A DNA stretch of 64,000 nt from Elusimicrobiota bacterium (GTDB taxonomy: Bacteria; Elusimicrobiota; Elusimicrobia; UBA1565; UBA9628): positions 135,587 through 199,586 of the forward strand of contig CP096137.1 of NCBI GenBank assembly GCA_023213235.1. Direction: 5' to 3'. Shown here one piece after another: positions 36,180-45,310 of this stretch. The notes beneath the pieces are model-generated. The model ran no database searches, was not told the DNA's origin, and saw only the letters and a list, made by a program, of their open reading frames with translations. A program made the translations under genes and the position numbers. The first letter of the stretch is position 1. Every line of letters starts with the position of its first letter.

Positions 36180-36742
36180 AGCCGGCGCTTGACCGCGCGA
36201 ATCCCCGCGCCGAGAACGGGAACCTTCTCGAAGAGATTGGCGCCGGAGTCCCAGTAATCCTGGTGGTAGGCCACCCGTCCGTCCTTGTCGAAGCGCAGCA
36301 AGGTGACGCCGATGGAGCTGTTCGTCTCTCCGCGCCGGAACTTCTTGAACTTGATGTGCATCCGCCAGCGAACGTACACGCCGGCGGCGGAGGGGATGAT
36401 CTCGTCGACGTCGACCTTGCAGGATTCGACCGATCGCGCGGTGTCGACGAGGTAGTGCTCGAGCGCGTCCACGCCGCGGATCGATTTCAGCGTGTCGTTG
36501 AACCAGACGTCCGCGGCATAGACGGACCGGATGTTGGCCTTGACCGAGTCTTCCTTCAGATCGCCGAAGAAGGCCTTGAAGCGCGCGACGGCCTCCTTCT
36601 GCGCCGCGGAGCCGGGCGCGGCGGCGCCGAGAGCCGCGGGTTCGGTCGCCGCGAGCGCGTCGGCGTGGAACTTCATCGGGTCGGTCACGGCCGCCTTCCC
36701 GCCGCAGCCGGCGAGCAGAAGGAGCGGCAGCAGGCGCCTCAC
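36176..36742 (-). CDS. Lipoprotein with SnoaL/NTF2-like domain
   Basis: A 188-residue protein: the signal VRRLLPLLLLAGC has the lipidated Cys at residue 13. Residues 50-180 form a cone-shaped SnoaL-like fold (FGDLKEDSVKANIRSVYAADVWFNDTL, VYVRWRMHIKFKKF, and RFDKDGRVAYHQDYWDSGANLFE). Such NTF2-like proteins are common members of cyclopropane/furan fatty-acid clusters controlled by ECF sigma factors, but the role is unknown. GTG overlaps the stop of the cyclopropane-synthase gene. Last gene of the array. Confidence 0.75.
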   Translation of the reverse strand: MRRLLPLLLLAGCGGKAAVTDPMKFHADALAATEPAALGAAAPGSAAQKEAVARFKAFFGDLKEDSVKANIRSVYAADVWFNDTLKSIRGVDALEHYLVDTARSVESCKVDVDEIIPSAAGVYVRWRMHIKFKKFRRGETNSSIGVTLLRFDKDGRVAYHQDYWDSGANLFEKVPVLGAGIRAVKRRL

Positions 36743-37989
36743 TTGACGTCTCCCGGCAGGCGCGCGTTGTTCGGACGGGTCAGCACGAGCTGGAGGTCGC
36801 CGAGCACGCGCGCGGCGAAGCCGGCCTCGCAGTAGCTGAAGTAGTACTCCCAGGTCCGCAGGAACTCGTCGTCGAAGCCGAGCGCCTTCGCGTCGGCCGA
36901 GCGCGACTGCAGGGCGTCGCGCCACTCGCGCAAAGTCCGGGCGTAGTGGATGCCGATGTTTTCCACGTTCTCGACCATGAGGTTCGAGTTGGCCGTCATC
37001 GCGTTCGACAGGGCGGTCAAAGAAGGAAGCAGCGCGCCCGGGAAAATGTGCTTCTGGATCCAGTCGCAGCCGCGGCGGTACGCCTCGTAGCGCTGGTCGG
37101 GGATCGTGATCGCCTGGATCACGACGAGCCCGTCGGGTTTGAGCAGGCGGTCGCACGTCGCGAAAAACGTGCCCAGGAACTCGTGGCCGACGGCCTCGAT
37201 CATCTCGATGGAGACGATCTTGTCGTAACGTCCGACGGCCCTGCGGTAGTCGCAGAACAGGACCTTCACCTTGTGCTCGAGGCCCTCGCGCTTGATCCGC
37301 GCCTTGACGAACTCGAACTGGCGCTCGGAGATCGTCAGCGTCGTGACGGTCGCGCCGCGGCGCGCCGCCTCGATCGCGCAGGTGCCCCAGCCGGAGCCGA
37401 TCTCGAGCACGGAGTCTCCCGGGACGATCCGGGCCTTGTCGAGGATCGCGTCGACCTTGCGGCGCTGGGCCGCCTCGAGCGTGTCTCCGTTCTCGAAGCG
37501 GGCGCACGAGTACATGAGCGTCGGGTCGAGGAACAGCTTGAAGAAGTCGTTGCCCAGGTCGTAGTGGGCGTAGATATTGCGCCGGCTCCCGGCGACCGTG
37601 TTCGCGTTGAAGAGGTGGCGCAGGCGGTTGCGGATCTTGCCCCACAGCGCGAAGCGCGTGTGCTCGACCTCCATCGCCTCGCCGTTGTCGATGAAGAGGC
37701 GGATCAGCGCCGTCAGGTCGTCGGTCTCGAAATCGCCCGCCGTGTAGGCCTCGCCGAAGCCGACGTCGCCCCAGAGCAGGACGCGCCGGAAGAAGTCCAT
37801 GCGCCGGACCGCGACGTTCGCGCGCAGCGGCGAACGCGGGTCGCCGAACACGCGGACGGTCCCGTCGGGCAGGGCCATCGTCAGGCGGCCGTGGCGGATC
37901 TTCTCCATCGCGGCGAGGACGACGGACATGCCGGCGCGCTCGAAAAAGCCGGTATCGGACGACGGGCGGGCGGCGGTGAGGGTGCTCAT
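36739..37989 (-). CDS. Cyclopropane-fatty-acyl-phospholipid synthase
   Basis: A 416-residue SAM-dependent enzyme that adds a methylene group across cis double bonds of membrane lipids. The N-terminal domain begins GRLTMALPDGTVRVFG near residue 34; AHYDLGNDFFKLFLDPTLMYS near residue 140 is the family signature; VLEIGSGWGTCAIEAA near 195 is the SAM site; YDKIVSIEMIEAVGHEF and GCDWIQKHIFPGALLPS near residue 305 hold catalytic residues (Glu, bicarbonate ligands). Length fits CFA synthases. It may alternatively be the methylase of the furan-fatty-acid route. Starts at the ATG overlapping the FAD gene. Confidence 0.9.
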   Translation of the reverse strand: MSTLTAARPSSDTGFFERAGMSVVLAAMEKIRHGRLTMALPDGTVRVFGDPRSPLRANVAVRRMDFFRRVLLWGDVGFGEAYTAGDFETDDLTALIRLFIDNGEAMEVEHTRFALWGKIRNRLRHLFNANTVAGSRRNIYAHYDLGNDFFKLFLDPTLMYSCARFENGDTLEAAQRRKVDAILDKARIVPGDSVLEIGSGWGTCAIEAARRGATVTTLTISERQFEFVKARIKREGLEHKVKVLFCDYRRAVGRYDKIVSIEMIEAVGHEFLGTFFATCDRLLKPDGLVVIQAITIPDQRYEAYRRGCDWIQKHIFPGALLPSLTALSNAMTANSNLMVENVENIGIHYARTLREWRDALQSRSADAKALGFDDEFLRTWEYYFSYCEAGFAARVLGDLQLVLTRPNNARLPGDVK

Positions 37990-39259
37990 GAGACCTCCGA
38001 AGGAGTTTGCGCGAAATCACGGGCGACGGCGAGAGCCGACGTCACGGCGTCCTCGTGGAAGCCGTAGCCGAAGTACGAGCCGCAGAACCAGGTCGAGCGG
38101 CGGCCGTTAAGCGAGGGCAGCCGGGCCTGCGCGGCGATGGACGCGAACGTGTACACGGGGTGGAAGTAGGTCAATTCCCGGGCGACCGCGGCCGGCGAAG
38201 GCTCGCGGCGCGGATTGAGCGTCACGAGCCAGCGCTTCTCGCAGCGCAGGCCCTGCAGGCGGGTCATGTCGTAGGTCAGCGAGGCCGGGCCTCCGCCGTC
38301 CTCGCCGGCGATGCGCCGGTAGTTCCACGAGGCCCAGGCGCGCCGGTTGCCGGGCAGCAGGGAGACGTCGTGGTGCAGGACGGTCCGGTTGCGCGAGTAC
38401 GACCACGCGCCCAGGAGAGCGCGCTCGTCGTCGGAGGGGTCGGCCAGCAGGGCGAGGGCCTCGTCGGCGTGGGTCGCGACCACCGCGCGGTCGAAGGTCC
38501 GGGGCTCCACGCCGCGCGCGCGCACCTCCACGCCGCCGCCGGGAAGCCGCCGCAGCGACTCGACCGGCGCGTTCGAGGCGATCGAGCCGCTGAACTTGGC
38601 CCGGAAGGCCTTCACGTAGGAGTGGCTCCCGCCGACGACGGTCTGCCAGCGGGCGCGGTCGGTGATCGACAGCAGACCGTGGTTCTTGAAGAAGCGCACG
38701 AAGGTCTCCGCCGGGAAGTCGAGCATGCCGCCGAGGCCGGTCGACCAGATCGCCGCGCCGATCGGCAGGACGTAGTGATCGCGAAACCCCGCGCCGAAGC
38801 CGCGCCGGGCGAGGTAGTCGCCCATCGTCAGGCCGCGCAGGGCCCCGCTCTCGAGATCGGCCAGCGCCGGGGCGTTGAAGCGGACGATCCCCGCGACCAG
38901 GCGCCAGAAGGAGGGCGACACGAGGTTGGCGCGCTGGGCGAAGAGGCCGTCGAGCGTGGTCCCGGCGTATTGGAGACCGGAGTTCTCGTCGTGATAGCCG
39001 AAGGACATGTCGCTCCAGCGCCAGGAAACGCCGAGCTCGGCCAGGAAGCGGTGAAAATTCGGATAAGTCTTGTCGTTGCAGACGATGAAGCCCGTGTCGA
39101 CCGGCGTGCCCGCGTCGGGGCCGTCCTCGACGACGACCGTGGGGTGTGGCCGCCGATGCGGCCGTCCTTTTCATACAGGGTGACGTCCCAGCCGGATTTG
39201 GAGAGCTCCCAGGCGGAAACGATGCCCGCGACGCCGGAGCCGATGACGGCGGCTTTCAT
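37986..39259 (-). CDS. FAD-dependent amine-oxidase-like oxidoreductase (one-base frameshift)
   Basis: About 424 residues after correction. The N-terminal FAD-binding motif is KAAVIGSGVAGIVSAWELSK (GxGxxG), then YEKDGRIGGHT, the NAD(P)-FAD "GG" motif. The body has RDHYVLPIGAAIWSTGLGGMLDFP near residue 175 and LQGLRCEKRWLVTLNP near 345; the C-terminal FCGSYFGYGFHEDAVTSAL completes the FAD site. Such genes regularly sit beside DUF1365 and cyclopropane synthases and are candidates for lipid desaturation. One base is missing in the run 39141-39144, after which TVVVEDGPD resumes. Start is the ATG overlapping DUF2878. Confidence 0.88.
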
Positions 39260-39750
39260 GAGATTCTCCTGTAAACGAAGAACGAACCCGGCAGGGCGAC
39301 CGCCCACAAGACGGCGAGCAGCGCCGAGGCCTGCGCCGGGTCGCCGAGATAGGCGCCGGCGTTGAGGCCGACGCCGGCGCGAAACGAGACCGGACCGGCG
39401 ACCGCGCCGAGCGCGGCGGCCAGCCAGGGGCGCCCGGCGAGCCACGCCATCGACGAACCGACGGTCGCGGCGAAAAGCAGCCAGAGCGCGGCCACCCACA
39501 GGGGCAGAAACCCGCCCGCGTACGCGTGGAGGCCGGCGGAAAGCGCGGCGCACTCCAAGGCGAGGCCGAAGGCCGCCACCGCCAGAATCCGCCCCACCTC
39601 GACCCTGGGCGCGACGGCGGCGGCGGCGTGCGCCGTCAGGAGCCCTCCGGCGACGAGGACCCCGAGGTGGAAGTAGCCCCGGCCCGCGCCGGCGACGCAC
39701 GCGAACCAGCCGAGCTGAAAGCCGAGCCAATTGACCAAGGAGCTCCTCAT
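39256..39750 (-). CDS. DUF2878 family membrane protein
   Basis: A 164-residue protein with about four or five helices: NWLGFQLGWFACVAGAGRGY at residues 7-26, then GGLLTAHAAAAVAP, LALECAALSAGLHAYAGG and FLPLWVAALWLLFAATVGSSMAWL, ending FVYRRIS. The NWLGFQLGWFACV start and the small size match DUF2878, known only from the same type of lipid-operon as here. Coupled on both sides by ATGA overlaps. Confidence 0.8.
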   Translation of the reverse strand: MRSSLVNWLGFQLGWFACVAGAGRGYFHLGVLVAGGLLTAHAAAAVAPRVEVGRILAVAAFGLALECAALSAGLHAYAGGFLPLWVAALWLLFAATVGSSMAWLAGRPWLAAALGAVAGPVSFRAGVGLNAGAYLGDPAQASALLAVLWAVALPGSFFVYRRIS

Positions 39751-40511
39751 CGCGCCGCCTCCCTGTAGCGGGGATGGGTGTAGACCGGCACCTTCTTGAG
39801 CCACAGGCGCAGCGCCTGCCAGTGGATGCCGAGGACGACGTGCAAGGTCATGAACGGCCAGCGCGCCAAGGCCAACGCCAGCGACGCGCCCGTGATCTCG
39901 ACTCGCCGCAGCGGCATCGTCGCGTCGAAGAGCAGAGCTCCCTTCTCGAAGCTCTCCATGTGGACGGTGAGGGCCGCTCCGGGATCGCGGAAGAACCACG
40001 CGTACTCCTGGTCCATGTCCATGAAGGGGGAGACGTGGAACTCCTTCTTGCGGCGAAAGGCCATCGTCTCCGACCCCGGCGCGCACTCGCGGCGGTCGAG
40101 CACGTACATGTGCCGCTCGAGCCAGGGCGTATTGGCGACCTCGGCGACGACGGTCTCGACGGAGGTCCCGGAGGAATCGAAGCAATAGTAGAAGCTGACG
40201 GGATTGAAGCACCAGCCCCAATAAGCGAGGTTCGTCAGCAGGCGAATTGGACCGGCCGGACGGCGGCCGGTCTTCTCCTCGACGAGGGCGCGGATGGATT
40301 CATGGAGAGGCGTCGCGGGGTCGCCGTAGTGGTCCTGACGGCGATAGCGCGCCGGCGAGGGCCCGGAGGCGCTCCAAAGCAAGCGCCCGCGAAAGACCTC
40401 GTCGATCTCGGCCAGGTCGAGATAGACCATGAACATCGAGTAGGTGAACGAGTGTTCCGCCGGCGCGAAGCGCCGGTGGCGGACCGTTCCCTGATAAAGC
40501 GCGCTGTTCAG
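39747..40511 (-). CDS. DUF1365 family protein (CTG start)
   Basis: A 254-residue protein. The N-terminus NSALYQGTVRHRRFAPAEHSF and the later YYCFDSSG, RRKKEFHVSPFMDMDQEYAW and PVYTHPRY blocks define DUF1365, which is found with FAD oxidoreductases and cyclopropane synthases in ECF/ChrR-type lipid clusters; enzymatic role unknown. No ATG, GTG or TTG lies near; homologues begin MNSALY, and here that Met is CTG at 40511, whose last bases form the stop of the upstream gene (CTGA). A single-base error of ATG to CTG is the alternative. The stop overlaps the DUF2878 start. Confidence 0.82.
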   Translation of the reverse strand: MNSALYQGTVRHRRFAPAEHSFTYSMFMVYLDLAEIDEVFRGRLLWSASGPSPARYRRQDHYGDPATPLHESIRALVEEKTGRRPAGPIRLLTNLAYWGWCFNPVSFYYCFDSSGTSVETVVAEVANTPWLERHMYVLDRRECAPGSETMAFRRKKEFHVSPFMDMDQEYAWFFRDPGAALTVHMESFEKGALLFDATMPLRRVEITGASLALALARWPFMTLHVVLGIHWQALRLWLKKVPVYTHPRYREAAR

Positions 40512-41524
40512 TCGCGCCTCCGGAACAGGTAGTGCGCGACGCGCCACTGCGAGCCGCCCTCGTACCCGAACAGCTCCGCGCAGGCCATGTAGAAGACGCG
40601 CCAGCGCCGCAGCCACAGCGCCGCGTCGCTCCCGTACACGGGCTTCAGGGTCTCGAGAGCCTCGGCGCGCCGCGCGTCGAGGCGGGCGAGCCAGTCGTTG
40701 GCCGTGCGCTCGTAATGCCGCCCGTCGACGACCCACATCTTCTCGTGGACGAGCCGCTCCTGGAACGAGAGCAGCAAGGCCTCCGACGGCATCTGCCCGC
40801 CGGAGAAGAAGTGCCGGGCCATCCAGTCGTCGTCCGCCTCATCGACGAACGGATAGGCCCACGCCTTGTGGCAGAACACGTGGACGAACAGCTTGCCTCC
40901 CGGCGCGAGCCAGGAGGCGACGCGACGCATCAGCTCCGGGTAGTTGCGCATGTGCTCGAACATCTCGACGGAGACGACGCGGTCGAACCGCGCGGGAGTG
41001 TCGAACGAGTTCATGTCGCGCGTGAGCACCTCGACGTTCGTCAGGCCGCGCTCCCGCGCCCGCGCGAGAATGTGCTCGCGCTGGGGCGCGGAGTTCGACA
41101 CCGCGGTGATCGAAGCGCCCGGGTACTTCTGCGCCATCCACAGCGTCAGCGAGCCCCAGCCGCAGCCGAGCTCGAGGATGCGCTGCCCGTCGGCGAGTTC
41201 GGCCCGCTCGCACGTCAACGCGAGCATCGCCTCCTCTGCCTCCGCGAGCGTTTCGCGGCCGGTCGGGTAGTAGCAGGAGGAGTACTTCATCCGCGGGCCG
41301 AGCGCCAGAGCCATGAATTCAGGCGGAAGTTCGTAATGCTGCTCGTTGGCTTTCTCCGGGAGCGGGGCGACGGGCCCGCTCGACAGCGATTCGAGGAAGG
41401 CCTTCTGCCGCGCGGCCCCGGCTCGCTCCTCGTCGACCAGGCGCTTGGCGCACAGGCGGCGGATGCCGGCGCGCGTCAGCACGTCGGGCACGAGCCCTTT
41501 TTCGACGAGAGCGATCGCGTTCAC
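40508..41524 (-). CDS. Second cyclopropane-synthase-like SAM methyltransferase
   Basis: A 338-residue protein. It shares EQHYELPPEFMALALGPRMKYSSCYYP near residue 85 with CFA synthases, the SAM motif ILELGCGWGSLTLWMAQKYPG near 135, and VVSVEMFEHMRNYPELM near 200; it then has a C-terminal WRVFYMACAELFGYEGG region. It lacks the N-terminal domain of the 416-residue paralogue. Members of this short class accompany DUF1365 and may methylate chains instead of cyclising them. GTG start overlaps the DUF1295 stop. Confidence 0.85.
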   Translation of the reverse strand: MNAIALVEKGLVPDVLTRAGIRRLCAKRLVDEERAGAARQKAFLESLSSGPVAPLPEKANEQHYELPPEFMALALGPRMKYSSCYYPTGRETLAEAEEAMLALTCERAELADGQRILELGCGWGSLTLWMAQKYPGASITAVSNSAPQREHILARARERGLTNVEVLTRDMNSFDTPARFDRVVSVEMFEHMRNYPELMRRVASWLAPGGKLFVHVFCHKAWAYPFVDEADDDWMARHFFSGGQMPSEALLLSFQERLVHEKMWVVDGRHYERTANDWLARLDARRAEALETLKPVYGSDAALWLRRWRVFYMACAELFGYEGGSQWRVAHYLFRRRD

Positions 41525-42294
41525 GCGGACCTCCGGGGCGGCAGGGGTATCAACATCGAGACTTCTTCTTGATAGCGCCGGTACGCGTCGCCTCGGCTTC
41601 GCAGAGCCTGCGCCTCCGTGGCCGGGATGCCGGTCACGCGCAGCAGGAAATAAAGCATCAGCGGCGGCGCGATCCAGGCGCGCCAATCGCCCGGGGCCAG
41701 CGCCGCGAACGAGAGCCAGACGAGCCACTCGAAGAAATAATTGGGGTGGCGGCTCCACGCCCACAGCCCCTCGCGGCAGACCTTTCCTTTATTGGAGGGC
41801 TCGGCGCGAAACTTGGCGAGCGCGCGGTCCGCGGAGGATTCTCCGGCCAGGGCGACCATCCAGAGGATCGCGCCGAGCGCGTCGAGCGCATCAAGCGGTC
41901 CGGACCGCGCGCAGGCCGCGAAGTAGGACGACGCGAGCAGCAGGTCGAGAAGGCCTTGGATCTGGAAGAAGAAAAAGAAATTCCGGTCGGCCTTCGCGCC
42001 CCACTGGGCGCGCAGCGTCGCGTAACGCCCGTCCTCCGACTTGCCCCGCACGCGGTCGGTGTAAAGGTGCCAGGCCAGGCGCAAGGACCACGCGGCGGCC
42101 ATCGTTCCCGCCAGCGCGCGCCGGGCGGGCTCACCGGGGCCGGTCAAGGACGCCGCGACGCCGAGGAAGCCGAGGCCGAGCGCCCAGCCGACGTCGACGT
42201 GGCTGGCGTCGCGCGAGCGGACCGCGGCGAGCCAAAGGAGCAGGAAGAAGGTCGAAAGAACGGCGGCGAGACCGAGCAGGAGCCCGGGGGTCAC
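41521..42294 (-). CDS. DUF1295/steroid 5-alpha-reductase-like membrane protein
   Basis: A 257-residue protein with about six helices. The first is PGLLLGLAAVLSTFFLLLWLAAV. SHVDVGWALGLG near residue 33 and the C-terminal REGLWAWSRHPNYFFEWLVWLSFAAL (near residue 190), with SRHPNYF, are typical of DUF1295 and the isoprenylcysteine-methyltransferase-type membrane enzymes. It may reduce or modify lipid double bonds; evidence is by family only. GTG start overlaps the anti-sigma stop, and its own stop overlaps the methyltransferase start. Confidence 0.85.
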   Translation of the reverse strand: MTPGLLLGLAAVLSTFFLLLWLAAVRSRDASHVDVGWALGLGFLGVAASLTGPGEPARRALAGTMAAAWSLRLAWHLYTDRVRGKSEDGRYATLRAQWGAKADRNFFFFFQIQGLLDLLLASSYFAACARSGPLDALDALGAILWMVALAGESSADRALAKFRAEPSNKGKVCREGLWAWSRHPNYFFEWLVWLSFAALAPGDWRAWIAPPLMLYFLLRVTGIPATEAQALRSRGDAYRRYQEEVSMLIPLPPRRSA

Positions 42295-42530
42295 GATTTC
42301 AAGCGCCCGATGAGGCGGCGCTTGAAATCCTCGTCGGCCGGCACGGCGACGGGCGCCCACAGCGCCCGGCCGGCACGGTCGATCCACCGGATCTGTGCCG
42401 TATAGCGGCGGCACACCCAGCAGGCGATCATGTGAAGACGCAGACGCGCGCGGTCCCAGGCCGGCCCCTCATCGTAGGAGCCGTCGGAGACGGAGCGCGC
42501 CAGGTCGTCGCAGGACGGGATCAGCTTCAT
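42291..42530 (-). CDS. Small zinc-finger anti-sigma factor
   Basis: A 79-residue protein. RARLRLHMIACWVCRRY holds the H-x3-C-x2-C zinc signature (residues 33-40) of ZAS anti-sigma domains; HisCys together bind zinc and the protein would cage the ECF sigma factor. It has no membrane helix, so it is a soluble, perhaps redox- or metal-sensing type. The ATG overlaps the sigma stop as ATGA, the classic ECF/anti-sigma arrangement. Confidence 0.8.
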   Translation of the reverse strand: MKLIPSCDDLARSVSDGSYDEGPAWDRARLRLHMIACWVCRRYTAQIRWIDRAGRALWAPVAVPADEDFKRRLIGRLKS

Positions 42531-43099
42531 CGCTTCATCCACTTCTTTTCGAGGCACTCCCGGAGCTTGTTGCGGCCCCGGAACAAGAGCACCCCGAAAT
42601 TCGTGGCGGAGACCCCCAACATCTTACAGGCGTCTTCCGTCGCGATTCCCTCGACGACCTTCAGCTGGAACGCGGCCCGCTGGTCCGGGCTCAGGCCCCT
42701 GGCGCACTGCGCGAGCCATTCCTTCAACTCGTCGTTGACGGCTTCCTCCTCGGGACCGCGGGGCAGCGAGTTCCAGACGCCGAGATAGCCGAAGCGGCCC
42801 TCGAATGCCGCCTCGATGTCCTCGGTCGCCTCCTCCCGGCGCGACTTGCGGCGCCGCTCGGAGCACTTGTTGAAGAGGACCCCGAAGAGGAAGGTTTTCA
42901 GCGCCGAGCGGCCTTCGAACCGGTCGAGCGCGGCGAGGAAGTCGAGGTAGGCGTCCTGGACGGCCTCCTCCGCGTCGGCGCGCGGAAGGCCCCACGCCAT
43001 CGCGCTGGCAAGCATGTGCGGCGTGTACTCTTCGACGAGCGCCTCGACGGCTCCCGGTGCGCGGGTCTTGAGGAGTTTAAGCCGTTCGGAGTCCGTCAT
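42527..43099 (-). CDS. ECF-type RNA polymerase sigma factor
   Basis: A 190-residue sigma-70 family protein. Region 2 spans residues 18-80 (EALVEEYTPHMLASAMAWG, ADAEEAVQDAYLDFLAALDRFEGRSALKTFLFGVLFNKCSERRRK, the DAEEAVQD and SALKTF blocks being typical), and region 4 spans 130-185 (LSPDQRAAFQLKVVEGIATEDACKMLGVSATNFGVLLFRGRNKLRECL). The ATG at 43099, overlapping the DoxX-gene stop, gives the proper N-terminus. It most likely directs its own operon and the lipid genes downstream; the ECF promoter should lie inside the upstream genes. Confidence 0.92.
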   Translation of the reverse strand: MTDSERLKLLKTRAPGAVEALVEEYTPHMLASAMAWGLPRADAEEAVQDAYLDFLAALDRFEGRSALKTFLFGVLFNKCSERRRKSRREEATEDIEAAFEGRFGYLGVWNSLPRGPEEEAVNDELKEWLAQCARGLSPDQRAAFQLKVVEGIATEDACKMLGVSATNFGVLLFRGRNKLRECLEKKWMKR

Positions 43100-43473
43100 G
43101 CGGGAGTCCTGCGGGTATAGCGATAGATCCACGCGATCAGAAGCCCCTGCAGGGGCAGGCGGACCGCGGCCCAGAAGGGCGAGAGCGAAGGAAGCACGGC
43201 GTCGGGCGTGCCGGCCGTCCGGTACATATGCAGGTTCGCCGGGAAAATCGCGACCAAGGTCGCGATGAGGCCCCAGGCGGCCCAGCGCTCGTGCCTCGGC
43301 GACATGAACAGCAAGGCCAAGACGATCTCCACGGCGCCGCTGATGAGGACGAGCTCCCGGTGAAGCGGAAGCTCCGGCGGCATCATGCGCAGATAGGTGC
43401 CGGTGTAGAGAAAATGCCCCAGTCCGCTGGCGAGGAAGAGAAGGGCGACGGGCAGCTTGAGCAAGGCCGCCAT
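43096..43473 (-). CDS. DoxX-like small membrane protein
   Basis: A 125-residue protein with four helices (LLKLPVALLFLASGLGHFL, ELVLISGAVEIVLALLF, AAWGLIATLVAIFPANLHMY, AVRLPLQGLLIAWIY). The LLFLASGLGHF start and FPANLHMY are DoxX-family marks. Such proteins often sit in redox or stress operons. It follows the M23 peptidase gene by one base and overlaps the sigma gene by four bases, so it joins the housekeeping genes to the stress module. Confidence 0.8.
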   Translation of the reverse strand: MAALLKLPVALLFLASGLGHFLYTGTYLRMMPPELPLHRELVLISGAVEIVLALLFMSPRHERWAAWGLIATLVAIFPANLHMYRTAGTPDAVLPSLSPFWAAVRLPLQGLLIAWIYRYTRRTPA

Positions 43474-43474
43474 A

Positions 43475-44874
43475 TCAGGGAGCCGCCGGAGCGGTCGAAA
43501 CGACGACCGCCGCGGGAGGGATCGGAAGGCGCCCGCGCCAGACGCCGGAGCGCGCCGCCGTCGACGGATAAAGGAAGGCGGTGTCGTAGGACAGGGCGTA
43601 GGACGTCGTCTCCGTCGCCAGCAGGGGGCCGTCGGCGGAGGAGGCCTGCTCGAAGCACAAGGTCGCGCCGCGCGGGATCTTCACCTGCTCGGTCAGCGGC
43701 CCGCTCACCGCGCGCGAGGACGGCAGCGCCTCGAACGGCCGCGGCGGCTCGCCGACGCCGAGCACGAGCGGGCGCAGCGCGCCGTCGCGCACGAAGTCGA
43801 CGAACGCGGGCTTGCGCGCGTCGTTGCGCAGCTCGACGACGAGGACGACGGGTTCGCCGGGCGCGTAGACGGCCTTGGCGGCGCGGGCGCGGGCGCGCAG
43901 GCCGCCGGCGGCCTTGCCCCAGCGCGGCGCGGGGCCGGTCGCGCTCTCGCCGTGCAGATCGCACAGCGGCGAGCGGGAAAGCGGGTTCTCCATCCTCGCT
44001 CGCAGCTTGGCGTCGAGATCGAGCCAGGTCAGCGAATAGGGGTCGATGCGGGCCGACCGGAGCTTCAGCGCCCAGTGCAGGTGCGGCCCGGTCACGCGGC
44101 CCGTCGCGCCGACCTTGCCGATGACCTGGCCCTTCTTGACGGAGTCGCCGGCTTTCACGAGGAACTTGGAGAGGTGCGCGTACTGCGTCGTGATGCCGAG
44201 GCCGTGGTCGATGATGACCGTCTTGCCCGCGTAGAACAGCGCATCGGCGAGCAGGACGCGGCCCGCCGCGGGCGCGCGCACGGGCTTGCCCGAGGCGGCC
44301 TTGAGGTCCATGCCGGAGTGCGGCGCGCGCGGCTGGCCGTTGAACACGCGGCGCTCGCCGAAGCGCGCGGTCGCCGCGCCGGGGATCGGGGACTCGAAGC
44401 GCCCCTCGAAGAGCCGCTTCTCCTCGGTCTTCGAGAACAGCTTGTGCAGGCGCGCGGACTCCGCCTCGGCGCGCTCCGCGTCGCTGCGGTCGGGCGTGAC
44501 GAACTTCTGCTCGACCTTGAGCTCGACGACCGGATACGTCGCGGCCAGGATCTCGAAGGTCTCAGTCCGCCGCGCGGGCTTGCCGCCGGGAGCGCGAAGG
44601 GACGCCTCGAGCGTCGCCGCGCCCGTCGACGTCTCGAGGTCGAGGCCGATGAAGGCGAGCCACGTCCCCGTGGAGACGCCGGGGAAGAACGCGAGCGGCT
44701 GGCCGCGCCATGACGCCTCGGGGGCGGCCTTCGCGTCGTGTCCTGTGACCGTCGCGAGCAGCAGCTCGCCGGGACGAATCGCGCGGCCTTCGACCGTCAG
44801 CGACGGGTCCGGACGCGGCGCGGGGAGGCGGCCGCGGCGGACGCGAGGAAGACGGCGAGGGCGGCGGCTCTCAT
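43475..44874 (-). CDS. Secreted M23-family peptidase (one-base frameshift)
   Basis: About 466 residues after correction. A signal peptide MRAAALAVFLASAAAASPAP leads into an Ig-like or linker region (LTVEGRAIRPGELLLATVTG), a charged helix (SDAERAEAESARLHKLFSKTEEKRLFEG), then the LytM domain: FNGQPRAPHSGMDLKAASG (HxxxD zinc ligands) near residue 178 and VTGPHLHWAL (HLH) near 263, so a complete Zn-dependent glycyl-peptide endopeptidase. A C-terminal Ala/Arg-rich domain of 190 residues follows. One base is missing at 44822-44825. It should act on peptidoglycan in the periplasm. Start overlaps the ybeY stop. Confidence 0.88.
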
Positions 44875-45293
44875 GCGCGCAGAGAGGCGACGACGCGGTC
44901 CTGCACGGCGAACATGCGCCGCTTGGCCGCCGGCGCGTGGTCGTCGTGGCCGAGCAGGTGAAGGGCGCCGTGGACGGCCAGGGTCGCGGCCTCCGCGGAG
45001 GCGGAGTGGCCGAGCTCCTTCGCCTGGCGGCGCGTCATCCACGCGGAGATGAAGATGTCCCCGAGCGGGACGACCTTTTCGCGCACGCCGGGCGGAAGCT
45101 CGTGCGGGAAGCTGATCACGTCGGTGTCGTAGTCGTGGCCGAGGTAGTGCCGGTTCATGCGCCGCATCGCGGCGCGTTCGAGGAAAACGACGTTGACCTC
45201 GCCGTTCCTGGGCCGGCGGGCGGTCGCGAAGGCCGCGGCGACGGCGCGGCGGTACAGCGCGGCGCGCCGCGCCGAGGCGGGCAGGGACGCCAT
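44871..45293 (-). CDS. ybeY: Endoribonuclease YbeY
   Basis: A 140-residue zinc-dependent RNase needed for 16S rRNA 3'-end maturation and ribosome quality control. VHGALHLLGHDDH near residue 107 is the HGxLHLxGxDH metal motif; the N-terminal part has the VVFLERAAMRRMNRHYLGHDYDTDVISFP signature of the family. I used the ATG at 45293; seven more residues (LTVVVAG), resembling family N-termini, lie upstream after a CTG at 45314 that overlaps the phoH stop, so the true start may be there. The stop overlaps the M23 start as ATGA. Confidence 0.92.
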   Translation of the reverse strand: MASLPASARRAALYRRAVAAAFATARRPRNGEVNVVFLERAAMRRMNRHYLGHDYDTDVISFPHELPPGVREKVVPLGDIFISAWMTRRQAKELGHSASAEAATLAVHGALHLLGHDDHAPAAKRRMFAVQDRVVASLRA

Positions 45294-45310
45294 TCCGGCG
45301 ACGACGACGG

